Origin: Clostridiales bacterium
GTDB lineage: Bacteria; Bacillota; Clostridia; Christensenellales; JAISNN01
Length of the DNA stretch: 7,330 bases
Assembly (NCBI GenBank): GCA_031273965.1
Contig: JAISQX010000184.1
Span: forward strand, 1 to 7,330
Direction of reading: 5' to 3'
The translations under genes were made by a program, and so were the position numbers. Of the stretch, positions 1 to 6,016 are shown piece after piece. How positions within the stretch are numbered: the first letter of the stretch is position 1; each line of letters begins with the position of its first letter. The notes under the pieces were generated by a model. It was not told the origin of the DNA, searched no databases, and saw only the letters and a program-made list of their open reading frames with translations.

Positions 1-12
1 CTCTTCCGATCT
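1..12. other. Illumina adapter remnant at contig end
   Basis: The bases CTCTTCCGATCT are identical to the 3' end shared by the Illumina TruSeq-type adapters. They stand at the very edge of the window, where untrimmed adapter would remain in an assembly. Read in the frame of the following gene they would add Ser-Ser-Asp-(Leu), after which the protein continues in a way that fits the YifB/ComM family. Genomic sequence therefore most likely begins at about base 13. A chance 12-base match exactly at position 1 is very unlikely. Confidence 0.9.
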
Positions 13-343
13 CGGTAAAAAAGCCGAGGCGTCCGAGGTTATCAAGCGCCGCGTGGAAGAGGTCAGAGATATTCAACGCGAACGGTTTGAGAACGAGCCG
101 ATATTCACAAACGCTTCGATGGGTAATCCGCAGCTTTCGAAATATTGCAAGCTTGACAACACGTCGGAAAAACTCTTGGAAACGGCGTTCAAAAGACTCA
201 ACTTGACGGCGAGAGCGGTTACGCGCATATTAAAAGTGGCGAGAACAATAGCCGATATGGATAAATCGCAAGACATAAAGAGCGATCATGTGGCGGAAGC
301 GGTGCAATACCGTTCCCTTGACAGAAAATACAGGCTGATATGA
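13..343 (+). CDS. YifB/ComM-type Mg-chelatase-like AAA+ ATPase, C-terminal fragment
   Basis: This is the last 109 residues of a protein usually about 500 residues long; the 5' part lies off the contig. The first complete genomic codon is GGT at 14-16 and the stop is TGA at 341-343. A GTG at 53 is in frame but is internal, because family-like sequence (KAEASEVIKRRVEEVRDIQ) continues upstream of it. The fragment covers the Mg-chelatase C-terminal domain, with the hallmarks KYCKLD, LTARAVTRILKVARTIADMD and HVAEAVQYRSLDRKY. The Lon-like N-terminal part and the Walker A/B ATPase core are not in the window, so activity cannot be judged. Family members include ComM, a hexameric branch-migration helicase used in natural transformation; in most Bacillota the role of YifB is unproven. 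It lies 65 bases before dprA in the same direction, which supports a link to DNA recombination. Confidence 0.93.
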
Positions 344-396
344 AATGAAAAATTGAAACGAAAAAACGAAAAACGTCGAATACGGTATTTGATTTG

Positions 397-402
397 AGAG
401 GA
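397..402 (+). promoter_or_regulatory. Ribosome binding site that fixes the dprA start
   Basis: AGAGGA lies six bases before the ATG at 409, an ideal distance. The in-frame TTG at 394 lies upstream of and next to this site and has no Shine-Dalgarno sequence of its own. The ATG at 409 is therefore the likely start, and the protein begins MSGKNNEALLF. Confidence 0.8.
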
Positions 403-408
403 CAAGAA

Positions 409-1494
409 ATGAGCGGAAAAAACAACGAGGCATTGTTATTTTTGAATAGCGTCGACGGTATAACGCAAAAAAAACTGACGGAAATAGCCGAAGTTTGCGG
501 AGAGCCTTGCGAGGTAGTTGCAAGACTTGAGGATTTTGAAGACAAATTAACGGAGATTTTGGGCGCGCCGGTCTATCGTCTCGCGTATTCTTTGAATAAC
601 GCGGATTATAAAAACAATTTAAAAAAAGAGCTATCGGATATCGGAGCCGAGTATATAAGCTTTTTGGACGACGAATATCCCGACACTTTGAGAGAAATAC
701 CGGATTTTCCCGTGATATTGTTTTATAAGGGCGACATAAGTCTGTTAAATAAACGGCTTTTTTCCGTGGTCGGCACGCGTTCGCCGTCGGTATACGGCAG
801 GAAGGTGACAAAAGAATTTTCGGACGAATTGTCGCGCGCCGGCTTTGTCATAGTAAGCGGTTTGGCGAGAGGCGTCGATTCCATAGCGCACAGAGCGGCT
901 CTTGACAATAATATGCCCACGGTCGCCGTTTGCGGGACGGGCATAGACGTCGTCTATCCCGCCGAAAACCGCGAGCTTGCCGCGCAAATTGCCGAGCGCG
1001 GACTTATAATAACCGAGTATAAACCAAAAACGCCTCCCTTAAACTATCATTTTCCGCACAGAAACAGGATAATCAGCGCGCTCTCGCAGTCGGTTCTTGT
1101 CACCGAGGCGGGCGAAAACAGCGGTTCGCTCATAACGGTAAATTACGCCGTCGATCAAGGCAAAAATGTATACATCGTACCCGGCAATATTTATTCTCAG
1201 GAAAGCCGCGGCGCAAATAAGTTTTTAAAAAAATTCCAGGGAGCTATCGTCACCGAGATAAACGATATTCTGGAGGATAACAACTTAAAGACGCGCTTCA
1301 AAGCCGAAACGGGAGTTGTTCTGGATATAATGGAAACGCTTATAGTGACCGAACTCGAAAAGGGCGAGAAGCATTTTGACGAGCTTATCGCAATTACCGG
1401 ACTCGAAGTGAAAAAATTGTCCTCCATACTTACGTCTCTTACTATCATGGGGCAGATAGAGGAAACCGGAAACAATTATTATTCAGTATCGTAG
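409..1494 (+). CDS. dprA: DNA-processing protein DprA (Smf)
   Basis: A full-length 361-residue DprA. In the family, DprA binds incoming single-stranded DNA in the cytoplasm, protects it and loads RecA during natural transformation. The gene is also widespread in bacteria not known to be transformable. Order of parts: a variable helical N-terminal region (about 1-65), then a Rossmann-like core (about 75-290), then a winged-helix-like DprA C-terminal domain (about 300-361). Visible core motifs are VVGTRSPSVYGR at 120-131, SGLARGVDSIAH at 150-161, FPHRNRIIS at 215-223, VTEAGENSGSLIT just after, and VPGNIYSQESRGAN. The FPHRNR and SGLARGVD motifs identify the family. It sits between a yifB/comM-type gene and topA, an order common in clostridia, with 83 bases and no evident terminator before topA. 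Nothing is truncated. Whether this organism is naturally competent cannot be told from the window. Confidence 0.97.
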   Translation: MSGKNNEALLFLNSVDGITQKKLTEIAEVCGEPCEVVARLEDFEDKLTEILGAPVYRLAYSLNNADYKNNLKKELSDIGAEYISFLDDEYPDTLREIPDFPVILFYKGDISLLNKRLFSVVGTRSPSVYGRKVTKEFSDELSRAGFVIVSGLARGVDSIAHRAALDNNMPTVAVCGTGIDVVYPAENRELAAQIAERGLIITEYKPKTPPLNYHFPHRNRIISALSQSVLVTEAGENSGSLITVNYAVDQGKNVYIVPGNIYSQESRGANKFLKKFQGAIVTEINDILEDNNLKTRFKAETGVVLDIMETLIVTELEKGEKHFDELIAITGLEVKKLSSILTSLTIMGQIEETGNNYYSVS

Positions 1495-1577
1495 AGGAAG
1501 AGGGCTTTTATAAAAAATATCACGAAATCACAAATACAGATAATTATTAAACGACCGAAATTAAGAGGAGTATATAT

Positions 1578-3740
1578 ATGAAAAAATTAGTCATAGTCGA
1601 ATCGCCGTCAAAGGCAAAAACTATAGAAAAATACTTGGGCGGAGATTTTATTGTCGAAGCGTCCGGCGGACATATAAGGGATTTGCCGGAGAAGACGCTG
1701 GGGGTGGACGTTGAGAATAATTTTAAACCGCAATACGAGGTTTACGACAAAAAGAAAGACACGGTAAAGAAGCTAAAAAGCCTTGTAAAAAAGAGCGACG
1801 CCGTATATCTCGCCACCGACCCAGACAGAGAGGGGGAGGCTATATCTTGGCATCTAAAAAATATTTTGGAAATCGACGGGAACAGCAACCGTATAGTGTT
1901 TAACGAAATATCCAAAAAAGCCGTTAACGCGGCTATGGAAAAGCCCAGAGACATAGATATGTGTTTGGTTGACGCGCAACAGGCGAGGCGCGTTTTGGAT
2001 CGTCTTGTCGGATACAAAATATCTCCCGTGCTGTCAAGGAAGATACGTTCAAATCTAAGCGCGGGAAGGGTTCAATCCGCTACGCTTAAGATGATTGTCG
2101 AAAGAGAAAGAGAGATAAGGGCGTTTGTGCCCGAGGAATATTGGAACCTCTTTGCATTCCTTCTCAAGCCTGAGGATTTGAGTACAAAACCGTTTAAGAC
2201 GGCTTTTGAGGACATAGACAAAAAGAAATTTACTATTCGCGACAAGGAAACGCTGGACAAAATTTTGACCGATATAAAAGGACAGGGTTTCTATGTCGAT
2301 TCCGTAAAGAAAGGCGTTTCAAAGAGCCGCCCGCAACCGCCTTTTACTACAAGCACAATGCAGCAGGACGCGTCAAAGAAGCTGTCAATGTCGTCGCCTA
2401 TGTCTATGCAAATAGCGCAACAGTTGTATGAGGGAGTGGAAATAGAGGGCGACGGACAAACGGCTCTTGTCACTTATATCAGAACGGACAGCGTCAGGGT
2501 ATCGCCCGATATGCAGGCGGAAACCAAGAGATATATCACGGAAAACTATGGAGATGATTACGCTCCGAAGAGTTTTAACGTATATACCTCAAAAAAAGGC
2601 GCTCAGGATGCGCACGAAGCGATACGCCCAATTTCTTTGGAAAGAACGCCGCAGTCGCTTTATAACAAAATCAACAAGAATCAATACCGCCTTTATAAGC
2701 TCATATACGAGAGGTATTTGGCAAGCCAAATGACCGAAGCGGTGTATAACACCTTAAACGTACGCGTAGCCGTTCCGTCAAATGAAAAGCCCGAGATAAC
2801 TTACGGCTTTAGGATAAAGGGGCGCAGCATAGTCTTTAAGGGCTTTACCGCCGTGTACGGCGACAGCGTTATCGAAGAAAAGAATGAAGGTCCGGATGAG
2901 AACGCCGAGGAAACGGGAGTGCTTCCGAATTTTACGGAGGGCGAGACCCTTACATTAAAAGAGCTTAAGTACGAGCAAAAATTTACCAAGCCGCCCGCGC
3001 GTTATACGGATGCGACTCTCGTAAAAGCTATGGAAGAAAACGGTATCGGCAGACCGAGCACATATGCGACGGTTATAAACGTCCTCAACAAGCGCGAATA
3101 TACTATTAAGGAAGAAAAATCCATATTGCCTACGACGCTTGGCGAAACGGTTTGCGATTATTTGATAAAGTATTTTGCCGATATAATAGATATCGAGTTT
3201 ACGGCAAAAATGGAGGAGGACCTGGATAAAATTGAAGACGGAGGCAGGCAGTGGCAGGAGATTATAGCAAAATTTTATCCGCAATTTTTGGATAAGGTAC
3301 AGTTTGCGGCAAAAAGCGGCGAGAGCGTCAAGCTTCAGCCGGAGGTGACCGAAGTCATATGCGAAAAATGCGGCGCGCATATGGTGGTGAGAGACGGTAA
3401 ATTTGGAAAATTTTTAGCTTGTCCGTCTTATCCGAATTGCAAAAACATAAAGCCTTACGAAAAACCTGTGTCTACTTGTCCAAAATGCGGCAAGGACGTA
3501 TATAAAAGAAAATCCAAGACCGGAAAATTCTTTTACGGTTGTTCCGGTTATCCGGATTGCGATTTTATATCGTGGGATGTTCCCGCGCCGTATCTTTGTC
3601 CGGAATGCAATAATTACATGCGCGTCTATGCGGGAAAGGAAAACACGAAATATATTTGTACGAACAACCAATGCAAGCATCAGGAGATAATAGTAAAGGA
3701 AGCCGAAGCCGACGGTGATGCGATTATCGACGGCGAATGA
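1578..3740 (+). CDS. topA: DNA topoisomerase I (type IA)
   Basis: A complete 720-residue type IA topoisomerase. It relaxes negative supercoils by cutting one strand through a 5'-phosphotyrosine link, needs Mg2+, and acts on the nucleoid behind RNA polymerase. The N-terminal TOPRIM domain shows VESPSKAKTIEKYLG with the catalytic Glu8, and TDPDREGEAISWH with metal-binding Asp81 and Asp83. The active-site tyrosine is Tyr300 in TYIRTDS, with the conserved Arg302. NGIGRPSTYATVI follows in the last part of the toroid. The C-terminus carries three four-cysteine zinc ribbons: C595/C598/C615/C621, C634/C637/C655/C661 and C674/C677/C694/C699. The protein ends in an acidic tail. The start is well fixed: AGAGGAG at 1564-1570 is seven bases before the ATG. 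The length is normal to slightly long for the family, and no catalytic residue is missing. It is likely co-transcribed with dprA. Confidence 0.98.
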   Translation: MKKLVIVESPSKAKTIEKYLGGDFIVEASGGHIRDLPEKTLGVDVENNFKPQYEVYDKKKDTVKKLKSLVKKSDAVYLATDPDREGEAISWHLKNILEIDGNSNRIVFNEISKKAVNAAMEKPRDIDMCLVDAQQARRVLDRLVGYKISPVLSRKIRSNLSAGRVQSATLKMIVEREREIRAFVPEEYWNLFAFLLKPEDLSTKPFKTAFEDIDKKKFTIRDKETLDKILTDIKGQGFYVDSVKKGVSKSRPQPPFTTSTMQQDASKKLSMSSPMSMQIAQQLYEGVEIEGDGQTALVTYIRTDSVRVSPDMQAETKRYITENYGDDYAPKSFNVYTSKKGAQDAHEAIRPISLERTPQSLYNKINKNQYRLYKLIYERYLASQMTEAVYNTLNVRVAVPSNEKPEITYGFRIKGRSIVFKGFTAVYGDSVIEEKNEGPDENAEETGVLPNFTEGETLTLKELKYEQKFTKPPARYTDATLVKAMEENGIGRPSTYATVINVLNKREYTIKEEKSILPTTLGETVCDYLIKYFADIIDIEFTAKMEEDLDKIEDGGRQWQEIIAKFYPQFLDKVQFAAKSGESVKLQPEVTEVICEKCGAHMVVRDGKFGKFLACPSYPNCKNIKPYEKPVSTCPKCGKDVYKRKSKTGKFFYGCSGYPDCDFISWDVPAPYLCPECNNYMRVYAGKENTKYICTNNQCKHQEIIVKEAEADGDAIIDGE

Positions 3741-3896
3741 TAGGCGCGAAGCGGCGTATACGCGCGGTTAAGCGGGTTATTTGAGAGATAGGCGAACCCC
3801 TCGCGTATGAGAGAGCGTGAAGCGCGATAAAGGCGGCTGTGTGTATTTAAATGTAAATTTGAAAACGAGAATAACGTCAAATGTTTCGAAAGGGTT

Positions 3897-3929
3897 TTAG
3901 GGAAAAATTTTAACAAAATTTTTCCCTAA
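3897..3929. repeat. Perfect 15-bp inverted repeat upstream of hprK
   Basis: The left arm TTAGGGAAAAATTTT (3897-3911) and right arm AAAATTTTTCCCTAA (3915-3929) are exactly complementary around a three-base AAC centre. It ends 37 bases before the hprK ATG. As RNA it would form a long AU-rich hairpin, but no run of T follows on either strand, so it is not a standard intrinsic terminator. It could be a protein operator controlling hprK, a leader hairpin, or a weak bidirectional stop between topA and hprK. The sequence alone does not decide. The rest of 3741-3966 shows no coding potential on either strand and no clear promoter. Confidence 0.85.
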
Positions 3930-3966
3930 CATCTTAAAATCCTTATAAAATTGTATAGGTGATATT

Positions 3967-4923
3967 ATGGATGAAAACAAAAAAAGAGGAAGCTCAAAAA
4001 AGAATAAAAAATCCGAAAAAAGTAAAAAAGTAAGTATTACCATAGGCGAATTTGCCAAAAAAGGCAATTTAAAAATCAAGAACGGAAACGCGGACGATAT
4101 AATGACGTTAACGTCGATAAACATAAGCCGTCCGGGACTGCTTTTAGCGGACAAGGACGATTATTTTGTCGCCGAAAGAGTACAAATGCTGGGCAACGCC
4201 GAGCTTCATTATTTAGACTCGTTGGACGCGCAAAAAAAACAAGAGGCAATTATGCGCCTTATGGAGCATAATATACCTTGTTTGGTGCTATCCGGCGATT
4301 TGGAGCCGCCTAAAGAAGTCATAGAGCTGGCAAAAAAATATAAGCACCCCGTATTTGCCTCGCATATACCTCTTTATGAGGTAATGAATAACATAGTCAT
4401 GTTTTTGAATGATTTGCTTGCGGAAAGAGAGTCCGTTCACGGCGTACTGTTGGACATTTACGGCGAGGGCGTTTTGATAACGGGACCGAGTCATATAGGA
4501 AAAAGCGAAACGGCGTTGGAGCTTATCGATCGCGGGCATAGGCTTGTAGCCGACGATTTGGTCATGATGAGGCGCGTAAAGGACAAGATAATAGGCGAAG
4601 CCCCCGATATACTCAAGTATTTTATCGAGGTAAGAGGAGTTGGAATCGTGGACGTGCGTCACCTTTTCGGGGTCGGCGCGCTGATAGACGAATACGAAAT
4701 CGATCTTATAATTGAGATGGAGTACTGGCGCGAAGGCGCCGAATATGAACGGCTCGGCAATCGCACGAACTATCAAAATCTCTTGGGGATAGATATTCCT
4801 TATGTCAAGCTTCCTGTAATGCCGGGAAGAAATCTTGCCATTATAGTCGAGGTTGCGACGTCGAACATGAGAATGAATAAAATGGGATATAACGCCATGA
4901 CGGAGTTGGATTCAAGGATATAA
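3967..4923 (+). CDS. hprK: HPr kinase/phosphorylase
   Basis: A 318-residue bifunctional enzyme. In the family it uses ATP or pyrophosphate to phosphorylate HPr of the sugar phosphotransferase system on a regulatory serine, and removes that phosphate with inorganic phosphate. The product acts with CcpA in carbon catabolite control. The N-terminal domain (about 22-145) carries VSITIGEFAKKG and SGDLEPPKEVIELAKK. The catalytic domain has His158 in HGVLLDIYGEGVL, the P-loop GPSHIGKSETALELI (173-187), VADDLV with Asp196/Asp197, and the family signature EVRGVGIVDVRHLFG starting at 221. It closes with LPVMPGRNLAIIVEVA. Two oddities: the P-loop has His176 where the family usually has Gly, and residues 1-21 form an extra Lys-rich head. 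The start is supported by AGGTG at 3957-3961, five bases before the ATG. It is followed 69 bases later by a LysR gene. It is not beside lgt (a common partner in bacilli), nor are murB, rapZ or whiA seen next to it. Confidence 0.96.
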   Translation: MDENKKRGSSKKNKKSEKSKKVSITIGEFAKKGNLKIKNGNADDIMTLTSINISRPGLLLADKDDYFVAERVQMLGNAELHYLDSLDAQKKQEAIMRLMEHNIPCLVLSGDLEPPKEVIELAKKYKHPVFASHIPLYEVMNNIVMFLNDLLAERESVHGVLLDIYGEGVLITGPSHIGKSETALELIDRGHRLVADDLVMMRRVKDKIIGEAPDILKYFIEVRGVGIVDVRHLFGVGALIDEYEIDLIIEMEYWREGAEYERLGNRTNYQNLLGIDIPYVKLPVMPGRNLAIIVEVATSNMRMNKMGYNAMTELDSRI

Positions 4924-4943
4924 CATGTAGTCAAATTGCCGTA

Positions 4944-4955
4944 ATTACGCGTAAT
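4944..4955. repeat. 12-bp palindrome before the lysR-type gene, possible operator
   Basis: ATTACGCGTAAT is a perfect palindrome in the 69-base gap between hprK and the LysR-type gene, 37 bases before the regulator's start codon. Within it and its edge lies a T-N11-A pattern (T4942 to A4954), the loose consensus for LysR-family binding. LysR regulators often control their own gene, so an autoregulatory site is possible. One or two 12-bp palindromes are expected by chance in a window this size, so the call rests mostly on position. Confidence 0.35.
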
Positions 4956-4976
4956 GCCAACTTACGATGCGGCTTT

Positions 4977-4983
4977 AAGGAAG
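4977..4983 (+). promoter_or_regulatory. Ribosome binding site that fixes the lysR-type start
   Basis: AAGGAAG lies nine bases before the ATG at 4993. The in-frame ATG at 4954 has no purine-rich site before it and would add 13 residues (MPTYDAALRKKDV) that have no place in the LysR fold, which normally starts a few residues before the first DNA-binding helix. The start at 4993 is preferred. Confidence 0.75.
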
Positions 4984-4992
4984 AAAGACGTT

Positions 4993-5907
4993 ATGACTTT
5001 ACAAAAATTGAGATATATAGTGACGATTGTCGAATGCGGGTCCATTAACGTTGCGGCGGAGAAGCTGTTCATATCTCAGCCCAGCTTATCCGCGGCGGTG
5101 CGCGAAGTTGAAGAGGAAATCGGAGCGGATTTATTTTTTCGAACTAATAAAGGGACAACGCTTTCTCCCGCGGGGACGGAATTTTTAGGTTATGCCAGGC
5201 AGGTTTTGGAGCAGGAGGACATGCTTGAGCGAAGATACCTTAATAAAAAGCCTCAGCCCCAGCATTTTTCCGTTTCCACACAGCATTACGCTTTTGTGGT
5301 GAGCGCGTTTGTAAACCTAATAAAAAAGTTCGGTTCCGACGAATATGAATACACGTTTCGCGATACGCGCACTTACGAAATACTTGACGATGTAAAAAAA
5401 TTGCGGAGCGAAATAGGAATAATTTACATAAACGATTTTAACGAAAAGGTATTGATGCACCAGTTAAGGCAGAGCGGGTTGGAGTTTCACGAGTTGTTTA
5501 CGGCGCGTCCGCACATATTTGTCAGCTCGCAAAGTCCGTTAGCCGACAAGAAAAGCGTTCGGTTGGATGATTTGGAAGAATACCCGTGCCTATGCTTTGA
5601 ACAAGGAGAAAACAATTCGTTTTATTATTCTGAAGAAATATTGAGCGTTTTGCCTCATAAGAAAAAAATATTTGTTTCCGACAGAGCCACGATTTTTAAT
5701 TTAATGATCGGACTTAACGGCTATACCGTATCGACGGGCATAATCAGCCCGGATTTAAACGGTAAGGATATAATAGCCGTTCCGCTTGAAATAGACGAGA
5801 CAATAACCGTCGGTTGGATAGCGCATAATAAAATTGCGTTAAGCAAACTCGCCGAGCTGTTTATTAACGAATTGACCGCGATAGCCGACAAGGCGGGTAA
5901 GCTATAA
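4993..5907 (+). CDS. LysR-family transcriptional regulator, likely regulator of metE
   Basis: A 304-residue protein of normal length for the LysR family. Residues 1-60 form the winged helix-turn-helix: LQKLRYIVTIVECGSINVAAEKLFISQPSLSAAVREVEEEIG, written here as domain residues 3-44 and broken by the motifs CGSINVAAEKL and SQPSLSAAV. LFFRTNKGTTLSPAG forms the wing and the start of the linker helix. A periplasmic-binding-protein-like effector domain runs from about residue 90 to 300, with PHIFVSSQSPLA and EEYPCLCFEQGE as recognisable strands. Such proteins are cytoplasmic tetramers that bind DNA and respond to a small molecule. The gene sits 107 bases upstream of metE on the same strand, so sulfur amino acid or methionine control is the best guess. 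This differs from proteobacterial metR, which is transcribed away from metE. The ligand cannot be read from the sequence. The substrate-binding half shows no frameshift or loss. Confidence 0.93.
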   Translation: MTLQKLRYIVTIVECGSINVAAEKLFISQPSLSAAVREVEEEIGADLFFRTNKGTTLSPAGTEFLGYARQVLEQEDMLERRYLNKKPQPQHFSVSTQHYAFVVSAFVNLIKKFGSDEYEYTFRDTRTYEILDDVKKLRSEIGIIYINDFNEKVLMHQLRQSGLEFHELFTARPHIFVSSQSPLADKKSVRLDDLEEYPCLCFEQGENNSFYYSEEILSVLPHKKKIFVSDRATIFNLMIGLNGYTVSTGIISPDLNGKDIIAVPLEIDETITVGWIAHNKIALSKLAELFINELTAIADKAGKL

Positions 5908-5935
5908 AAAGCAATATAGTTTTTACCTATATACA

Positions 5936-5948
5936 ACATTCAATTTTA
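5936..5948 (+). repeat. 13-bp direct repeat, upstream copy (metE promoter)
   Basis: ACATTCAATTTTA here is identical to bases 5988-6000. This copy ends five bases before the proposed -35 box of metE, the usual place for an activator or one half of a looping repressor. Confidence 0.8.
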
Positions 5949-5952
5949 AGTA

Positions 5953-5983
5953 TTAACATATAACGAAGGAAAAATGATATAAT
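5953..5983 (+). promoter_or_regulatory. Predicted sigma-A promoter of metE
   Basis: A perfect -10 box, TATAAT, lies at 5978-5983. A -35-like TTAACA (5953-5958) lies 19 bases before it, one mismatch from TTGACA but with a spacer two bases longer than ideal. Reading TAACAT at 5954-5959 gives an 18-base spacer. Transcription would start near 5990, leaving a short leader of about 25 bases with no room for a riboswitch. The long spacer and poor -35 would fit a promoter that needs an activator such as the neighbouring LysR protein; that last point is inference. Confidence 0.65.
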
Positions 5984-5987
5984 CATT
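5973..5987. repeat. Dyad symmetry covering the metE -10 box
   Basis: AATGAT and ATCATT form perfect 6-bp arms around ATA, and the whole element overlaps the TATAAT at 5978-5983. A protein bound here would block RNA polymerase. Short AT-rich dyads are common by chance, so this is only a candidate operator. Confidence 0.45.
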
Positions 5988-6016
5988 ACATTCAATTTTA
6001 CGGAGGATTATATCAT
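5974..6016. repeat. 11-bp inverted repeat linking metE -10 region and start codon
   Basis: ATGATATAATC (5974-5984) is exactly complementary to GATTATATCAT (6006-6016), with 21 bases between. The right arm takes in the last G of the GGAGG ribosome site and the first two bases of the metE ATG. Transcripts starting at the predicted promoter lack the left arm, whereas read-through RNA from the LysR-type gene would have both and could fold the start codon into a hairpin. Confidence 0.6.
5988..6000 (+). repeat. 13-bp direct repeat, downstream copy (metE leader)
   Basis: The second copy of ACATTCAATTTTA begins 52 bases after the first, close to five turns of DNA. It spans the expected transcription start and ends just before the metE ribosome site GGAGG at 6002-6006. 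Two copies on the same helix face on either side of a promoter suggest paired binding of one regulator. Confidence 0.8.

Noticed and set aside
394..408. TTG start for dprA giving five extra residues
   Set aside because: The AGAGGA ribosome site at 397-402 lies downstream of this TTG and serves the ATG at 409.
230..811. 193-residue minus-strand open frame
   Set aside because: It lies mostly opposite dprA, has no recognisable domain and a Cys/Arg/Ser/Phe-rich composition typical of a reverse-frame shadow.
2955..3380. 141-residue minus-strand open frame
   Set aside because: It is wholly antisense to conserved topA sequence and shows no family motif or ribosome site.
3754..3763. 10-bp palindrome GCGTATACGC
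   Set aside because: Palindromes of this length are expected several times in a window of this size and nothing nearby gives it context.
3744..3765. GCGCG/CGCGC stem after topA as a terminator
   Set aside because: Only five base pairs with a 12-base loop, and no T-run follows.
3680..3916. 78-residue minus-strand open frame covering the topA-hprK gap
   Set aside because: It overlaps the topA end and half of the inverted repeat, and has low-complexity, non-protein-like sequence and no ribosome site.
4288..4776. 162-residue minus-strand open frame
   Set aside because: It is antisense to the catalytic core of hprK, with no recognisable fold.
4954..4992. ATG at 4954 as the start of the LysR-type gene
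   Set aside because: No ribosome site precedes it, it overlaps the palindrome, and the LysR fold begins naturally at the ATG at 4993, which has AAGGAAG before it.
5910..5932. Terminator after the LysR-type gene
   Set aside because: Possible stems are five to six AU pairs with loops containing the T-run rather than preceding it.
5908..6014. T-box, SAM or other riboswitch upstream of metE
   Set aside because: The gap is only 107 bases, the predicted leader is about 25 bases, and no conserved T-box or SAM-box motif is present.
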